NCBI GenBank assembly: GCA_029990175.1
Contig: JARKIP010000011.1
Span: forward strand, 7,812,001 to 7,876,000
From: Petunia secreta
Taxonomy: Eukaryota > Streptophyta > Magnoliopsida > Solanales > Solanaceae
Direction: 5' to 3'
DNA length: 64,000 nucleotides
The notes beneath the pieces are model-generated. The model saw only the letters and a list, made by a program, of their open reading frames with translations, searched no databases and had not been told where the DNA came from. A program made the position numbers and the translations under genes. Shown piece after piece: positions 21,602-32,735 of this stretch (the stretch's first letter is position 1; every line of letters starts with the position of its first letter).

Positions 21602-22221
21602 GGGAAATTTTGATCACTAGCCATTTTTGGACGCGCTCATTGGGGACTATCCACCATTTCCAAATTCATTGAAGAATAGCCAAAAATTCGCGCGCACACT
21701 TAAGCTCCATTAGCGTTGGAAAAACACCCTAGACTAGTCCCATAACAAAATACTGGGGCTTTGAACAAAACTTGTTCAAAGCCCAAGTATTTTGTTATGG
21801 GACTTTATATAAAGCTTCAGTCCCATAACAAAATGCTGGGGCTTTGTACAAGTTTTGTTCACAGCCCCAACATTTTGTTATGGGACTTTATATATAAAGC
21901 TTCAGTCCCATAACAAAATGTTGGGGCTTTGAACAAGTTTTGTTCACAACCCCAATATTTTGTTATGGGACTGAAGCTATCAGTCCCATAACAAAATGCT
22001 GGGGCGTTGAACAAAATTTATTCAAAGCCCCAGTATTTTATACTGGGGTCAGTTTACTGAAGCTTCCCAGTATAAATACTGGGGCTTTGAACAAGTTTTG
22101 TTCAAGGCCCCAGTATTTATACTGGGATTTGTCCGGAGGTGGCAATTTCTCAGCGAATTTATTTTTGACGGCTACAAATCAATTAACGCGCGCCAAACAG
22201 GTCCCTACACGAAATTTTTAC
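21602..22221. mobile_element. 620-bp MULE-type MITE with internal hairpin array
   Basis: Flanked by perfect 9-bp repeats GTTCTTCAC (21593-21601 and 22222-22230). The tips GGGAAATTTTGATCA and CGAAATTTTTAC form a short imperfect inverted repeat; the right tip equals that of the large MULE. The middle is a set of hairpin units (separate entry). There is no ORF of interest. Confidence 0.85.
21735..22127. repeat. Five tandem hairpin units in the second MITE
   Basis: Each unit is an inverted repeat of about 60-70 bp: an arm like AGTCCCATAACAAAATGCTG followed by GGGCTTTGAACAAG, then the reverse complement after a tiny loop. Units lie near 21735-21803, 21818-21888, 21902-21972, 21980-22047 and 22068-22127. 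The last two are changed to a CCCAGTATAAATACTGGGGC form. A transcript across them would fold into a chain of stems. Confidence 0.9.
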
Positions 22222-22230
22222 GTTCTTCAC

Positions 22231-22668
22231 CCAGTGGCAACCATGACAGCTGCTAAACAACATATAGCCATTATTTACAAAGTCAATGAGAAATAGCCAC
22301 CTTTTCATTACAATATTTGGATAGAATGATTATTTTGCCCTCTGGGCTCATCTCCATGACTCCATCAATGAGATTTTCTTTCTGTTTCATTATTGCAGCT
22401 CAAACTTTTCGCGTGAATAGCTGCAGTACCCATTCTATGTCTAATCCAAAAGTTGAGAATTCAAGTAAAATTTAGTATTATGTCATGGAATTTTTGTATT
22501 GAAAAAGTGAAATTCAAGAGTTATACTATGTGATATGAACTTAAAAAGTAAAATCTCAATATATTTTTATGGAATTTTGTTTAGTTTTAACGTGACAATC
22601 TCAGTATTTTTTTTTTTTTGTGGTTTGAACCTAAAAGGTGAAAATCTCATAATTTTATCATGAGTTTG
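22231..22668. other. Non-coding DNA left of the copia insertion
   Basis: A/T-rich, with diverged units of about 60 bp around GTTTGAACCTAAAAGGTG and AAAATCTCATAATTTTATCA. Similar units continue right of the copia element (29268-29340 and 29800-29900), so one older repeat was split by it. A short inverted pair, AATAGCCACCTTTT near 22290 and its complement near 30135, may be the ends of an older host element, but I could not find its target duplication. Confidence 0.45.
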
Positions 22669-23556
22669 TGTTATTCATGCAACCAAATAAATCAGAAAAG
22701 ACAGAAAACTAGAAGTATATCAGTTTGTTATGGGACGATCCCGAGCCCACAATCTACTTGTGTCTCCTTAAGAAATCTAACCCCCTCACAGTTGCCCAAG
22801 GTTCACGGGTTAATTTCTCCCAGGATGGAACGGGATAACAGTTCTACTGTAGCGGCACTTCAAACAGTAGAACACTGCGAACTCAAAGAAACGGAGCAAA
22901 TCACACGACTTACTTAGTATGCAGAAAAGAGAGGGAATGCAGTAAGAAGTTTGTATTTCTGTGTTTCAGTGTGTGTTCAAAGGTTGAGGACTGACCAGTT
23001 TATATAGCCTTTGGAAAGAGTGTGAAGAGTCACCACTAATGGCCACTAACACCACTAACACTTGACTTCACTGCCACTAATGGCATCAGAATTCACTGCC
23101 ACTAATGGCTGAATTCACTAAATGTCAGTAATGAATTGTCCACTAATGAGAAAACGTGGGAGAGTGGGAGCACGTGGAGGAATAATTACTCTGGATTAAT
23201 CCATTCAGATTTCTGTTACACAAACAGATTAAATATTAAATATTAATAATAAATTATTAATTAATTAATATTTTTAGTTTTGTTGGTTCAAAAAACTAAG
23301 TCAATCAATCATATCAATTGACCGAAATCCGAAATCCAAAATCCGAAGCCGAGACGAGCGAGCGACGACGACGGCGCGCGAGGCTTCCCTTCTTCTCAAC
23401 CCTTTTAAGAGCTAAGAGAAGTGAATTTGTATTTAAACCCAACAAAAGTCTTTTCCTCTACCAATATGGGAGAAGGTGCATTTCCTTACAAAAATGAACC
23501 TTTTCACCTTCCCACCCATTTCCCATTCACACTCTATTTATTCCAAAACCCCAACA
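22669..23556 (-). repeat. 3' LTR of the copia element (888 bp)
   Basis: Same sequence as the right LTR with few changes. A TATATAA box reads on the minus strand near 22998-23005. The next bases (23557-23565) are the polypurine tract. Confidence 0.93.
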
Positions 23557-23568
23557 ATCCCCCACATG
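23557..23568 (-). promoter_or_regulatory. Polypurine tract of the copia element
   Basis: On the minus strand CATGTGGGGGAT lies directly before the 3' LTR, the position and composition used to prime plus-strand DNA synthesis. Confidence 0.85.
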
Positions 23569-24117
23569 AATGGGGAATGGCTATATTGAAAATATGCATG
23601 ACAGACTTGTGTGATTTGCAAGAAAGAATTAGTTGGATCGGGATAAGTAGGTTTCCCTTTGAACTTTCCGTAGTGAACATACATCGGATTTACTCGGTCA
23701 ATCGGTAGATTTGATATCTTTGAACCGTTGAGCTTTGGTGTATACCTAGACAACGTAAGTCACACAACTAACCCTTAACCGTCTTTGGTTCTCACTGTTG
23801 TGTTCGTTTCAGCCATGAACACCGCCTGGTTTCATAAGTACTTAGAGAACTTGCCATACCGAATTCTCCTTGAAGCGGCTTCCACTTCACACTTACATAG
23901 GTGATTTCTAAACGTGTAATCCTATAGATGTACACTGTTTGATAATTAAAATATCAAACTTAGACAATCATTAAAAAATGCCTCTAGCACTTTACCCTTG
24001 GTACTTGAATATTGTCTAATCATGAGAATGGACCAAACATTAACTGACAATGTTGAACCGTCAAACACGACTTTGTATTCTCCTTGAACCTAGTTCTTGG
24101 GATCTCCAGTCTCCTAG
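23569..24117 (-). other. Untranslated 3' part of the copia element
   Basis: Between the end of the RNase H coding look (about 24118) and the polypurine tract. No domain seen; small ORFs here are not supported. Confidence 0.5.
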
Positions 24118-26700
24118 GTGGAGTTACCGCCGTGATGACTTGTCCTTGGCCATAGTCCCATTCCCTTCGATGAACACTCAACCGCCTCTCTAGTTAAGCC
24201 TTTTGTAAGCGGATCCGCCACATTATCCCTTGAATTCATGTAGTCAATAGTGATAATTCCCCTAGAGAGTAGGTCCCTAACGGTTTTATGCCTTCATCGT
24301 ATGTGACGATTCTTACCGTTATACATGACATTCCTCGCTCTTCCTATAGCCGATTGACTATCACAATGTATACAAATTGGTGTCAACGGCTTAGGCCAAA
24401 ACGGAATGTCTTCCAAAAAGTTCCGAAGCCATTCAGCTTCTTCACCGGCTTTATCTAAGGCTATGAATTCAGCTTCCATAGTAGAGCGGGCTATACATGT
24501 TTGCTTGGACGATTTCCAAGACACCGCTCCTCCACCAAGTGCGAAAATATATCCACTTGTGGACTTAGAATCAGTTGTACCTGTGATCCAATTAGCATCA
24601 CAATATCCTTCAATGACTGCAGGATACTTGTTATAATGCAATGCAAAGTCTTGACTGTATTTTAAATACCCCAAAACACGTTTCATTGCCATCCAATGGG
24701 TCTGATTGGGATTACTCGTGTATCGACTTAGTTTACTTATAGCACAAGCTATATCTGGTCGAGTACAATTCATGACGTACATCAAACTTCCCAAAACACG
24801 TGCATAATCCCGTTGCGACGTGCTTTGACCTTTGTTCTTCTTTAGAGCAAGGTTTACATCAATAGGAGTCTTTGAAATTCTAAAATCCAAATATTTAAAT
24901 TTTTCAAGAACACTATTGATGTAGTGAGTTTGAGACAACGCCAGACCTTGAGGAGTTCTATGGATCTTAACACCCAGAATTAAGACCGCAACTCCTAAGT
25001 CTTTCATATCAAATTTGCTAGTCAACATGCGTTTCGTAGCACTTATATTGGCAATGTTATTGCTCATTATCAACATGTCGTCCACATACAAGCAAACAAT
25101 GACTATAAAGTTAGGAGTGTTCTTAATGTAGACACATTTGTCACACTCGTTAATTTTAAAGCCATTTGACAACATTGTATGATCAAATTTCGCATGTCAT
25201 TGTTTAGGTGCTTGTTTCAGTCCATAAAGTGACTTAACAAGTTTACACACCATCTTTTCTTTACCTGGAACCACGAACCCTTCAGGTTGTTCCATGTAAA
25301 TTTCTTCCTCCAAATCCCCGTTTAAGAACGCTGTCTTAACGTCCATTTGATGGATTTCCAGACCATACACGGCGGCTAACGCTATTAACATCCGAATGGA
25401 TGTAATTCTGGTTACCGGCGAGTATGTGTCAAAGTAGTCAAGACCTTCTTGTTGTCTATAGCCTTTAACAACAAGCCTTGCCTTGTACTTGTCAATAGTG
25501 CCATCAGCTTTCATTTTCCTTTTGAAAATCCACTTAGAACCTAATGGTTTGTTTCCAGGAGGAAGATCAACCAACTCTCAAGTATGGTTGCTCAAAATAG
25601 ATTCTATTTCACTATTGACTGCCTTTTTCCAAAATGGAGAGTCTGAAGAAGACATTTCTTCTTTAAACGTCCGAGGCTCATTTTCCAACAGAAAAGTGAC
25701 AAAGTCATCTCCAAATGAAGTAGAAGTTCTTTGACTCTTGCTCCGTCTTGGTTCTTCCTCATTTGGTGAATTTTCTTTGGTTCCTCCCCGAGGTCGTTTG
25801 GATCTTTCACCGACTCACATTCCTTCTTATACGGATATATTGTTTCAAAGAATTCAGCACTATCTGATTCCATCACCGTATTAACATGAATGTCGGGATT
25901 TTCTGATTTATGAACCAGAAACCGATATGCTTTACTGTTTATAGCATACCCAATGAAAACACAATCAACTGTTTTCGGTCCAATCTTAACCCTTTTGGGT
26001 TTTGGGACTTGCACTTTTGCCAAACACCCCCACACTTTGAAGTAATTAAAGTTGGGCTTCCTTCCTTTCCACTTTTCATATGGAATGGAAAGTGTTTTGC
26101 TATGGGGAACTCGATTGAGTATTTGATTAGCCGTGAATATAGCTTCCCCCCACAAGTTCTGGGGTAGACCCGAACTGATTAACAAGGCATTCATCATCTC
26201 CTTTAATGTCCGATTTTTCCTTTCCGCAATCCCATTGGATTGAGGCGTGTAAGGGGCAGTTGTTTGATGAATAATGCCATATTCCAAACATATTTGTTCA
26301 AAAGGAGATTCATATTCTCCACCCCTATCACTTCTTATCATTTTGATCTTTTTGTTAAGTTGCGTTTTAACTTCAATTTTGTATTGCTTGAATGCGTCAA
26401 TTGCCTCATCTTTACTACTAAGTAAATAAACATAGCAGTAACGAGTTCTATCGTCAATAAAAGTTATGAAATACTTCTTTCCACCGCGAGATGGTATTGA
26501 CTTCATGTCACAAATATCTGTATGAATTAAGTCTAATGGTTCAGAATCCCTTTCAATTGACTTGTAAGGGTGTTTAGCATATTTAGACTCAACACATAAT
26601 TGACATTTTGACTTAGCGCAATCAAATTTAGGCAATACTTCCAAATTGATCATTTTCTGCAAGGTTTTATAATTGACATGTCCCAAACGAGAATGCCATA
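24118..26700 (-). pseudogene. copia pol: integrase, reverse transcriptase, RNase H (broken)
   Basis: Integrase (26686 to about 25850): IHTDICDM, IRSDRGGEYESPF and NGIAERKNRTLKEMMN hold the D, D and E. A frameshift near 25815 follows. RT: GSKWIFKRKMKADGTIDKYK, MDVKTAFLNGDLEEEIYMEQ and the catalytic [11 protein letters not shown]. RNase [21 protein letters not shown] and [20 protein letters not shown]. Stops interrupt at about 25580 (TGA where Trp is expected), about 25194 and 24291 (TGA); the RNase H tail stays readable to about 24118 (NVADPLTKGL). It is joined to gag-protease by a one-base deletion near 26700, so one polyprotein became pieces. The domains are otherwise complete. Confidence 0.92.
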
Positions 26701-28176
26701 ATTATTTGACTCAAGTAAGTAAGAAGAAGCTGCAATTTTATTCATAGTGTCAACGACCATTACATTGAGTTTGAAAAGGCCCTCAGTCAGGTAACCTTTT
26801 CCTACATACAGCTCATTCTTAGTTATTACAACTTTGTCAGAAACAAACACACACTTAAACCCGTTTTTCACAAGAAGTGCAGTAGACACCAAGTTCTTCC
26901 TTATTTCAGGAACGTGAAGAACATTGGTCAGAGTCACAACCTTACCAGACGTCATCTTGAGGAATATCTTCCCATATCCTTCAATTTTGGCCGTTGCAGA
27001 ATTGCCCATAGAGAGCGCCTCATCAGGTCCAGCGGGAGCATATGAAGCAAAGGCTTCCTTCACAGCACAAACATGGCGGGTGGCTCCTGAATCAATCCAC
27101 CATTCCTTAGGATTTCCAACTAAGTTGCATTCAGAAATCATAGCACATAAATCAATGTCTTGCACTCCTTGGGCCAATTTTGTCTCTTCAACCATGTTTG
27201 CTTGACCTTTTTCCTTTTTCCTGTCCTTCTTTGCAGCACGACAGTCTGCGGACTTATGTCCACTCTTGCCACAGTTGTAGCAATTTCCCTTGAACTTTTT
27301 ATTGTTGGGGTTGGTCTTCCCTCCAGAAGGCTTCTTTCTCTTATTTTGATTTGGAGTATGCTCAACAATATTTGCTCCCGCTATTGCAGCACTTCCACGA
27401 GCCTTCTTTGCAGCAGATTTGTTGTCCTCTTCAATCCTCAAGCGTACAACCAAATCTTCAAGGGTCATCTCCTTGCGCTTGTGTTTCAAGTAATTTTTAA
27501 AGTCATTCCATGATGGAGGTAACTTTTCAATCATGGCTGCAACTTGAAACGCTTCATTAATCTTCAAACCTTCAAAGAAAAGTTTGTTAGCCACAATATA
27601 AATAATACTCTTAACATAAGTATTAATCAGGATCAAACCTTCAGCAAGGAGATCATGGATAAGGACTTGAAGTTTTTGGACTTGGGACACAACAGATTTG
27701 TTATCCACCATTTTATAATCCAGAAATTTGGCAGCCACAAATTTCTTCAGTCCAGCGTCTTCAGTCTTATATTTCTTTTTTAGAACATCCCACAGTTTCT
27801 TAGACGTTTCAACATTACTGTAAACGTTGTACAGGTCATCTTCCAAGCCACTTAGAATGTAATTCTTGCATAGGAAGTCAGAATGCTTCCAAGCCTCAAT
27901 CACAAGGAAGCGTTCGTTTTCAGGTGTTTCATCAGTCAGGACTGGAGCATCCTCCTTGATAAACCTTTGCAGGCTTAAGGCGGTCAGATAAAAGAACATC
28001 TTTTGCTGCCACCTTTTAAAGTCCACACCAGAAAATTTCCCCGGCTTTTCTGCAGGTGGCATAACCGTTGCAGCAGCACGGCTAGGCCCAGCAGCACCAG
28101 AAACTGCGGTAGCATTAGTATTCACAGCAGGGACAGTTTGTTCCACTCCGTTAGTCCTCTCTGTCAAGTGACACAA
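26700..28176 (-). CDS. copia gag-protease part (about 490 aa before the frameshift)
   Basis: The N-terminal capsid-like gag (FSGVDFKRWQQKMFFYLTAL, then LKKKYKTEDAGLKKFVAAKF) is typical of plant copia. A CCHC knuckle CYNCGKSGHKSADC follows near residue 300, then the protease with WWIDSGATRHVCA (catalytic Asp in DSGA). The frame is clean from the ATG at 28176 to the frameshift near 26700, after which the ORF runs out of frame to 26650. Gag packages element RNA in the cytoplasm and the protease matures the polyprotein. The start is the first ATG after the leader; a few residues before TNGVEQTVP may be non-native. Confidence 0.9.
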
Positions 28177-28204
28177 GCAGAAACAATATTAATAAACTGT
28201 TTAA

Positions 28205-28372
28205 ACAATAGGAGTAGAAAAAACCACGAAGGCTTTTAGTCCCCACAAACAGATTATTTCATAGTAATTAGGAGTAGAAAAATCACGAAGGTTTTAGTCT
28301 CCACAGTAGATTAATATATTATATACGAGTAGAAAACCACAAAGGTTTTAGTCTCCTTAACCAGTATTTATT
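28205..28372 (-). repeat. Three short tandem repeats in the copia leader
   Basis: Units of about 55-60 bp sharing GAGTAGAAAA, CACGAAGG(T) and TTTTAGTCTCC occur three times between the 5' LTR and gag. Confidence 0.85.
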
Positions 28373-28410
28373 TAAGTGCAGAAAATAAATAACATTAGAT
28401 TTCTTAAGCT

Positions 28411-29267
28411 TGTTATTCTTGCAACCAAATAAATCAGAAAAGACAGAAAACCAGAAGTATATCAGTTTGTTATGGGACGATCCCGAGCCCACAATCTACT
28501 TGTGTCTCCTTAAGAAATCTAACCCCTTCACAGTTGCCCAAGGTTCACGGGTTAATTTCTTCCAGGATGGAACGGGATAACAGTTCTACTGTAGCGGCAC
28601 TTCAAATAGTAGAACACTGCGAACTCAAAGAAACGGAGCAAATCACACGACTTACTTAGTATGCAGAAAAGAGAGGGAATGCAGTAAGAAGTTTGTATTT
28701 CTGTGTTTCAGTGTGTGTTCAAAGGTTGAGGATTGACCAGTATATATAGCCTTTGGAAAGAGTGTGAAGAGTCACCACTAATGGCCACTAACACCACTAA
28801 CACTTGACTTCACTGCCACTAATGGCTGAATTCACTAAATGTCAGTAATGAATTGTCCACTAATGAGAAAACGTGGGAGAGTGGGAGAACGTGGAGGAAT
28901 AATTACTCTGGATTAATCCATTCAGATTTCTGTTACACAAACAGATTAAATATTAAATATTAATAATAAATTATTAATTAATTAATATTTTTAGTTTTGT
29001 TGGTTCAAAAAATTAAGTCAATCAAATCAATTGACCGAAATCCGAAATCCGAAGTCCGAAGCCGAAGCCGAGACGAGCGAGCGACGACGCGAGGCTTCCC
29101 TTCTTCTCAACCCTTTTAAGAGCTAAGAGAAGTGAATTTGTATTTAAACCCAACAAAAGTCTTTTCCTCTACCAATATGGGAGAAGGTGCATTTCCTTAC
29201 AAAAATGAACCTTTTCACCTTCCCACCCATTTCCCATTCACACTCTATTTATTCCAAAACCCCAACA
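28411..29267 (-). repeat. 5' LTR of the copia element (857 bp)
   Basis: Ends TGTT...AACA. The bases next to it inside the element (minus strand AGCTTAAGAAATC) do not match the common initiator-Met primer site TGGTATCAGAGC, so the primer used is unclear. Confidence 0.93.
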
Positions 29268-29735
29268 GTTTGTACTTAAAAAACTGAAATATCAAGATTT
29301 TATCGTGGAGATTTGAAATTGAAAAGAGAGAATCGCCGTTTCAGATTTCTGTTACACAAACAGATTAAATATTAAATATTAATAATAAATTATTAATTAA
29401 TTAATATTTTTAGTTTTGTTGGTTCAAAAAATTAAGTCAATCATATTCGATATCCGAAAGCCGAGACGAGCGACGACGACGACGCGAGGCTTCCATTCTT
29501 CTCAACCCTTTTAATAGCTAAGAGAAGTGAATTTGTATTTAAACCCAACAAAAGTCTTTTCCTCTACCAATATAGGAGAAGGTGCATTTCCTTACAAAAA
29601 TGAACCTTTTCACCTTTCCACCCATTTCCCATTCACACTCTATTTATTCCAAAACCCCAACAGTTTGTACTTAAAAAACTGAAATATCAAGATTTTATCG
29701 TGGAGATTTGAAATTGAAAAGAGAGAATCGCCGTT
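28922..29735. repeat. Tandem duplication of LTR tail plus flanking DNA
   Basis: 28922-29340 (LTR tail from TCAGATTTCTGTTACAC to the CCCCAACA end, plus 73 bp of flank ending GAATCGCCGTT) is repeated at 29341-29735 with small deletions. The flank including the GTTTG target duplication therefore occurs twice. This happened after insertion. Confidence 0.92.
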
Positions 29736-31131
29736 CTATTCGAATGTCGTTAAAGCGCCTATTTTCATGTCTTTAACCGATGGGTCAACGATTTTTTCTA
29801 TGGGACGTGAACATTGAAAGTGAAAATCTCATGATTTTATTCTTGGGGCTCAATTTTTAAAAGTAAATCCCAATAGACTTTTATTCTAGTAAAGACAAAG
29901 ACAAAAGATTTAAAAAATCAGCCTCTAGTAGGAATAAAAAAATGTTACAAAGCCATGTCTTACAGTTCTACCTTTGGTGAAAATTGAAGCACTGGGAATG
30001 GATGCTTTTTTTAATTCATTGATGAAGATTACAGCAACAACCATGAAGAAGACGACTTTTTCTCCAACTTGATAGAAAGTGGCTAAATATTTAATATATT
30101 TAAATCACGGGCTGACCCTCATTGAGCAGTTTAAAAGGTGGCTATTCGTCAATCACACCCACATATACAGCTTAGCACAAGATTAATATGGCGATTATTC
30201 TTGGCCCATTACTAATCAAATGTTTGATAGTTACCAGTTGTATCAAGAAATCTGGTTAACATTTTGCTAGAAAAAAAAAAAATTCCATAATTTTTGGTTC
30301 AATCAGCAAAATCTTGTAATTACGAATTTGTACTGACATAATTTAACTTAATAAATATAGTTAACGTGCTGAACTAAAGAAAGACGGTAAATATAAGCAT
30401 GTCATTTGATTTGAATTTTATACTTGAAAATTGATTGCTTCAACACGGTAAGTATACATTGTATTCCCATGTCCTTTGTAGAATTAGGAAAAATTTGCCA
30501 ATTGAGTAACCATTATTAACGGCAAAAGTGGAACGAATCTCTGTTAGCCAATCTTAAAATAGGGTGGAGCTGAATGGCCTAGTTCTTTGGGGCTGGGTCC
30601 ATATACCAAAAGCATATGATGGGACAATGATTTGCAGTTGTGGTAGTCCATCTCTGCACCTGAGGGTAAGGTTTCTCTAACCAATTTTAGTTTATTGATT
30701 TGGTACCAGTTATTTCTCAAAAATATGGAAACTAACTTAAGGAGGAGTTTCACTTTCTTTGTAGCAACGAAGTTATGCATATTATTAGAACTATATATCC
30801 TATATTCATGGTGTTTTAACCTTTCTTTCTCGATGTAGAGAATAGGATACCATAATTGAACCCATGCTAGCAGTTAGCATATCCCACTATTAGCTATTAA
30901 CTCAAAATAGACACATTCATCAGTAATGATTAACCATACATTCGCTGGATTCAAAAAAGATTTTAAAGAAATAGAGAATAGCTAGCTTAAATCGATAAGT
31001 GGGTTCTTTATATTACATAAATAAAAATGTGCAAATGTTGCTATTAGAGGAAAATAAAATAATAAGGATTATCCTCAATGTAGACTAGGTTCTACTAATT
31101 AGCTTCTTTATAATTTAGATCTTTCAATAAT
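29736..31131. other. Non-coding interval
   Basis: A/T-rich DNA with no supported ORF. The first 150 bp continue the ~60-bp AAAATCTCATGATTTTAT-type repeat interrupted by the copia element. The 78-codon minus ORF at 30544-30780 has no recognisable content. Confidence 0.45.
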
Positions 31132-32726
31132 GGGGTTAATTTCATCGGTGGTCACTGAACTATTGTTTCATTACCACAAAGTCACTTTTGTTTCATTTGT
31201 TACCCAAAAGTCACTCAACTTTGCTCCGGTCTACAACAAAGTCACTCAAGCCGGATTTTATTTAAAACTTGCCGGAAAAATGATGTGGCATCATTAATTA
31301 AAAATAATTTTTTTAATTAATTTTTCATCTATTAATCTAATTCCTTAACCCATTATTCTTATTCTACCCGACCGAAACACATTTCACTACGTCATCCTCT
31401 TGCATAACTATTTCATACCGATGTCATTTTTCTTTGTCTCTGTTTCATATTGAGTTACTTAATTAATCAAATTGAGTAATGTTAGGCAAAAAGGAGAAAT
31501 GAGGAGCGGGGAATGAATAAAAATGAACAAGCTTAGATCGGTTTGGTTCGGTTTTTCATTTATGAAATCAAACTAGTTATGCGATTTTTCAAAATTTTAA
31601 AACCAAAATAACAGCTCGTTTGGACTGTTGTTATGTATATGGTTTCATAATATAGCTATTGTATTGTACTTTATGTTTTATTGAGTTCAACATTTTGATA
31701 GATTATATCGTTTGCAGTAGTTTCATGCTATAACATACTAATAAATGAAGAATGAATTTACAATATTGCCAAGAAAATAATAAGATACGAGATAGAGTTA
31801 TTATAAAAAAGATAAGATAAATGGTAATATATTAAGGGGAAGAAGAGAGAAAAAAAGACACGGTAACGTCACGATCACACAAAATTGATCATTACATAAA
31901 ATGGGCTCTTCATCGTTATGTAACGACGGACTAACGATACAATAAAATTTTAAAGTAACAATTAATACAAACATTATTTTATGGTAACAATACAGTAACA
32001 GTACGATAACAACCATCCAAACAAGCTGATACCAAATAAAGTTTAATTTTTGTTTTTGGTTTTTCTCTTTTTTTTGATTTTGGCTTGATACTCCAACGAT
32101 TATATGGTAGATAATATTTATAAAATTTCAAAATTTCACTAATAAAATAGTTATTTGTATATCTTCATGTAAGATATGACACTCTAATTTATAGGTCTGT
32201 CCTTGTTTTTGATTACTACATTAAAAAATAATTGACATACAGATATAAAGCCTTAAAAAATGACGTGTCTGATGATAATACAATAACAATAACGATTCAG
32301 TAGGTCTCAGTTGGAAACTAACCGAAGATTACTTATTTGAAATGTCCCTTTAAATTAGATTGTCTTGTTAATTTTCAGTTAGTTAAAATATATTTCTAAT
32401 GTGGCTCCCTGGCATAATGTGGCAAAAAAGAAGTAGTGAAATCCCTGGCATAATGTGGCCAAAAAAAAAGTAGTGAAATGGGTTTGGGTTTGGTAGAATA
32501 AGAATAATGGGTTAAGGATTAGATTAATAGATGAAAAATTAATTTAAAAAATTAATTTTAATTAATGATGCCACATCATTTTCCCGGCAAGTTTTAAATA
32601 AAATCCGGCTTGAGTGACTTTGTTGTAGACGGGAGCAAAGTTGAGTGACTTTAGGGTAGCAAATGAAACAAAAGTGACTTTGTGGTAATGAAACAATAGT
32701 TCAGTGACCACCGGTGAAATCAACCC
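31132..32726. mobile_element. Non-autonomous element with ~240-bp terminal inverted repeats (1,595 bp)
   Basis: 31132-31373 and 32485-32726 are inverted copies with few differences, starting GGGTTAATTTCATCGGTGG and GGGTTGATTTCACCGGTGG. The flanks TTCAATAAT (31123-31131) and TTTAATAAT (32727-32735) match 8 of 9, which fits a Mutator-type 9-bp duplication, though A/T-rich flanks make that weak. The interior is about 1.1 kb, A/T-rich and without a transposase. A 35-bp tandem pair (CCCTGGCATAATGTGGC) lies at 32408-32480. Confidence 0.82.
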
Positions 32727-32735
32727 TTTAATAAT

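Larger units (their letters stand above)
22669..29267 (-). mobile_element. Full-length Ty1/copia retrotransposon (6,599 bp), minus strand
   Basis: LTRs at 22669-23556 and 28411-29267 start TGTTATTC and end CCCCAACA. The element is flanked by a perfect 5-bp duplication GTTTG (22664-22668 and 29268-29272). The domain order on the minus strand is gag, protease, integrase, RT, RNase H, as in Ty1/copia. The style of integrase and RT suggests the Tork/Tnt1-like group (inference). It carries at least two frameshifts and three nonsense codons, so it is not autonomous. The two LTRs are very similar apart from a deletion of about 22 bp near 28822, so the insertion is not ancient. Confidence 0.95.

Noticed and set aside
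22290..30148. Possible larger element with AATAGCCACCTTTT ends around the copia insertion
   Set aside because: Only a 14-bp inverted match and no target duplication found; kept as a note only.
30544..30780. 78-codon minus ORF
   Set aside because: No recognisable domain or support from context.
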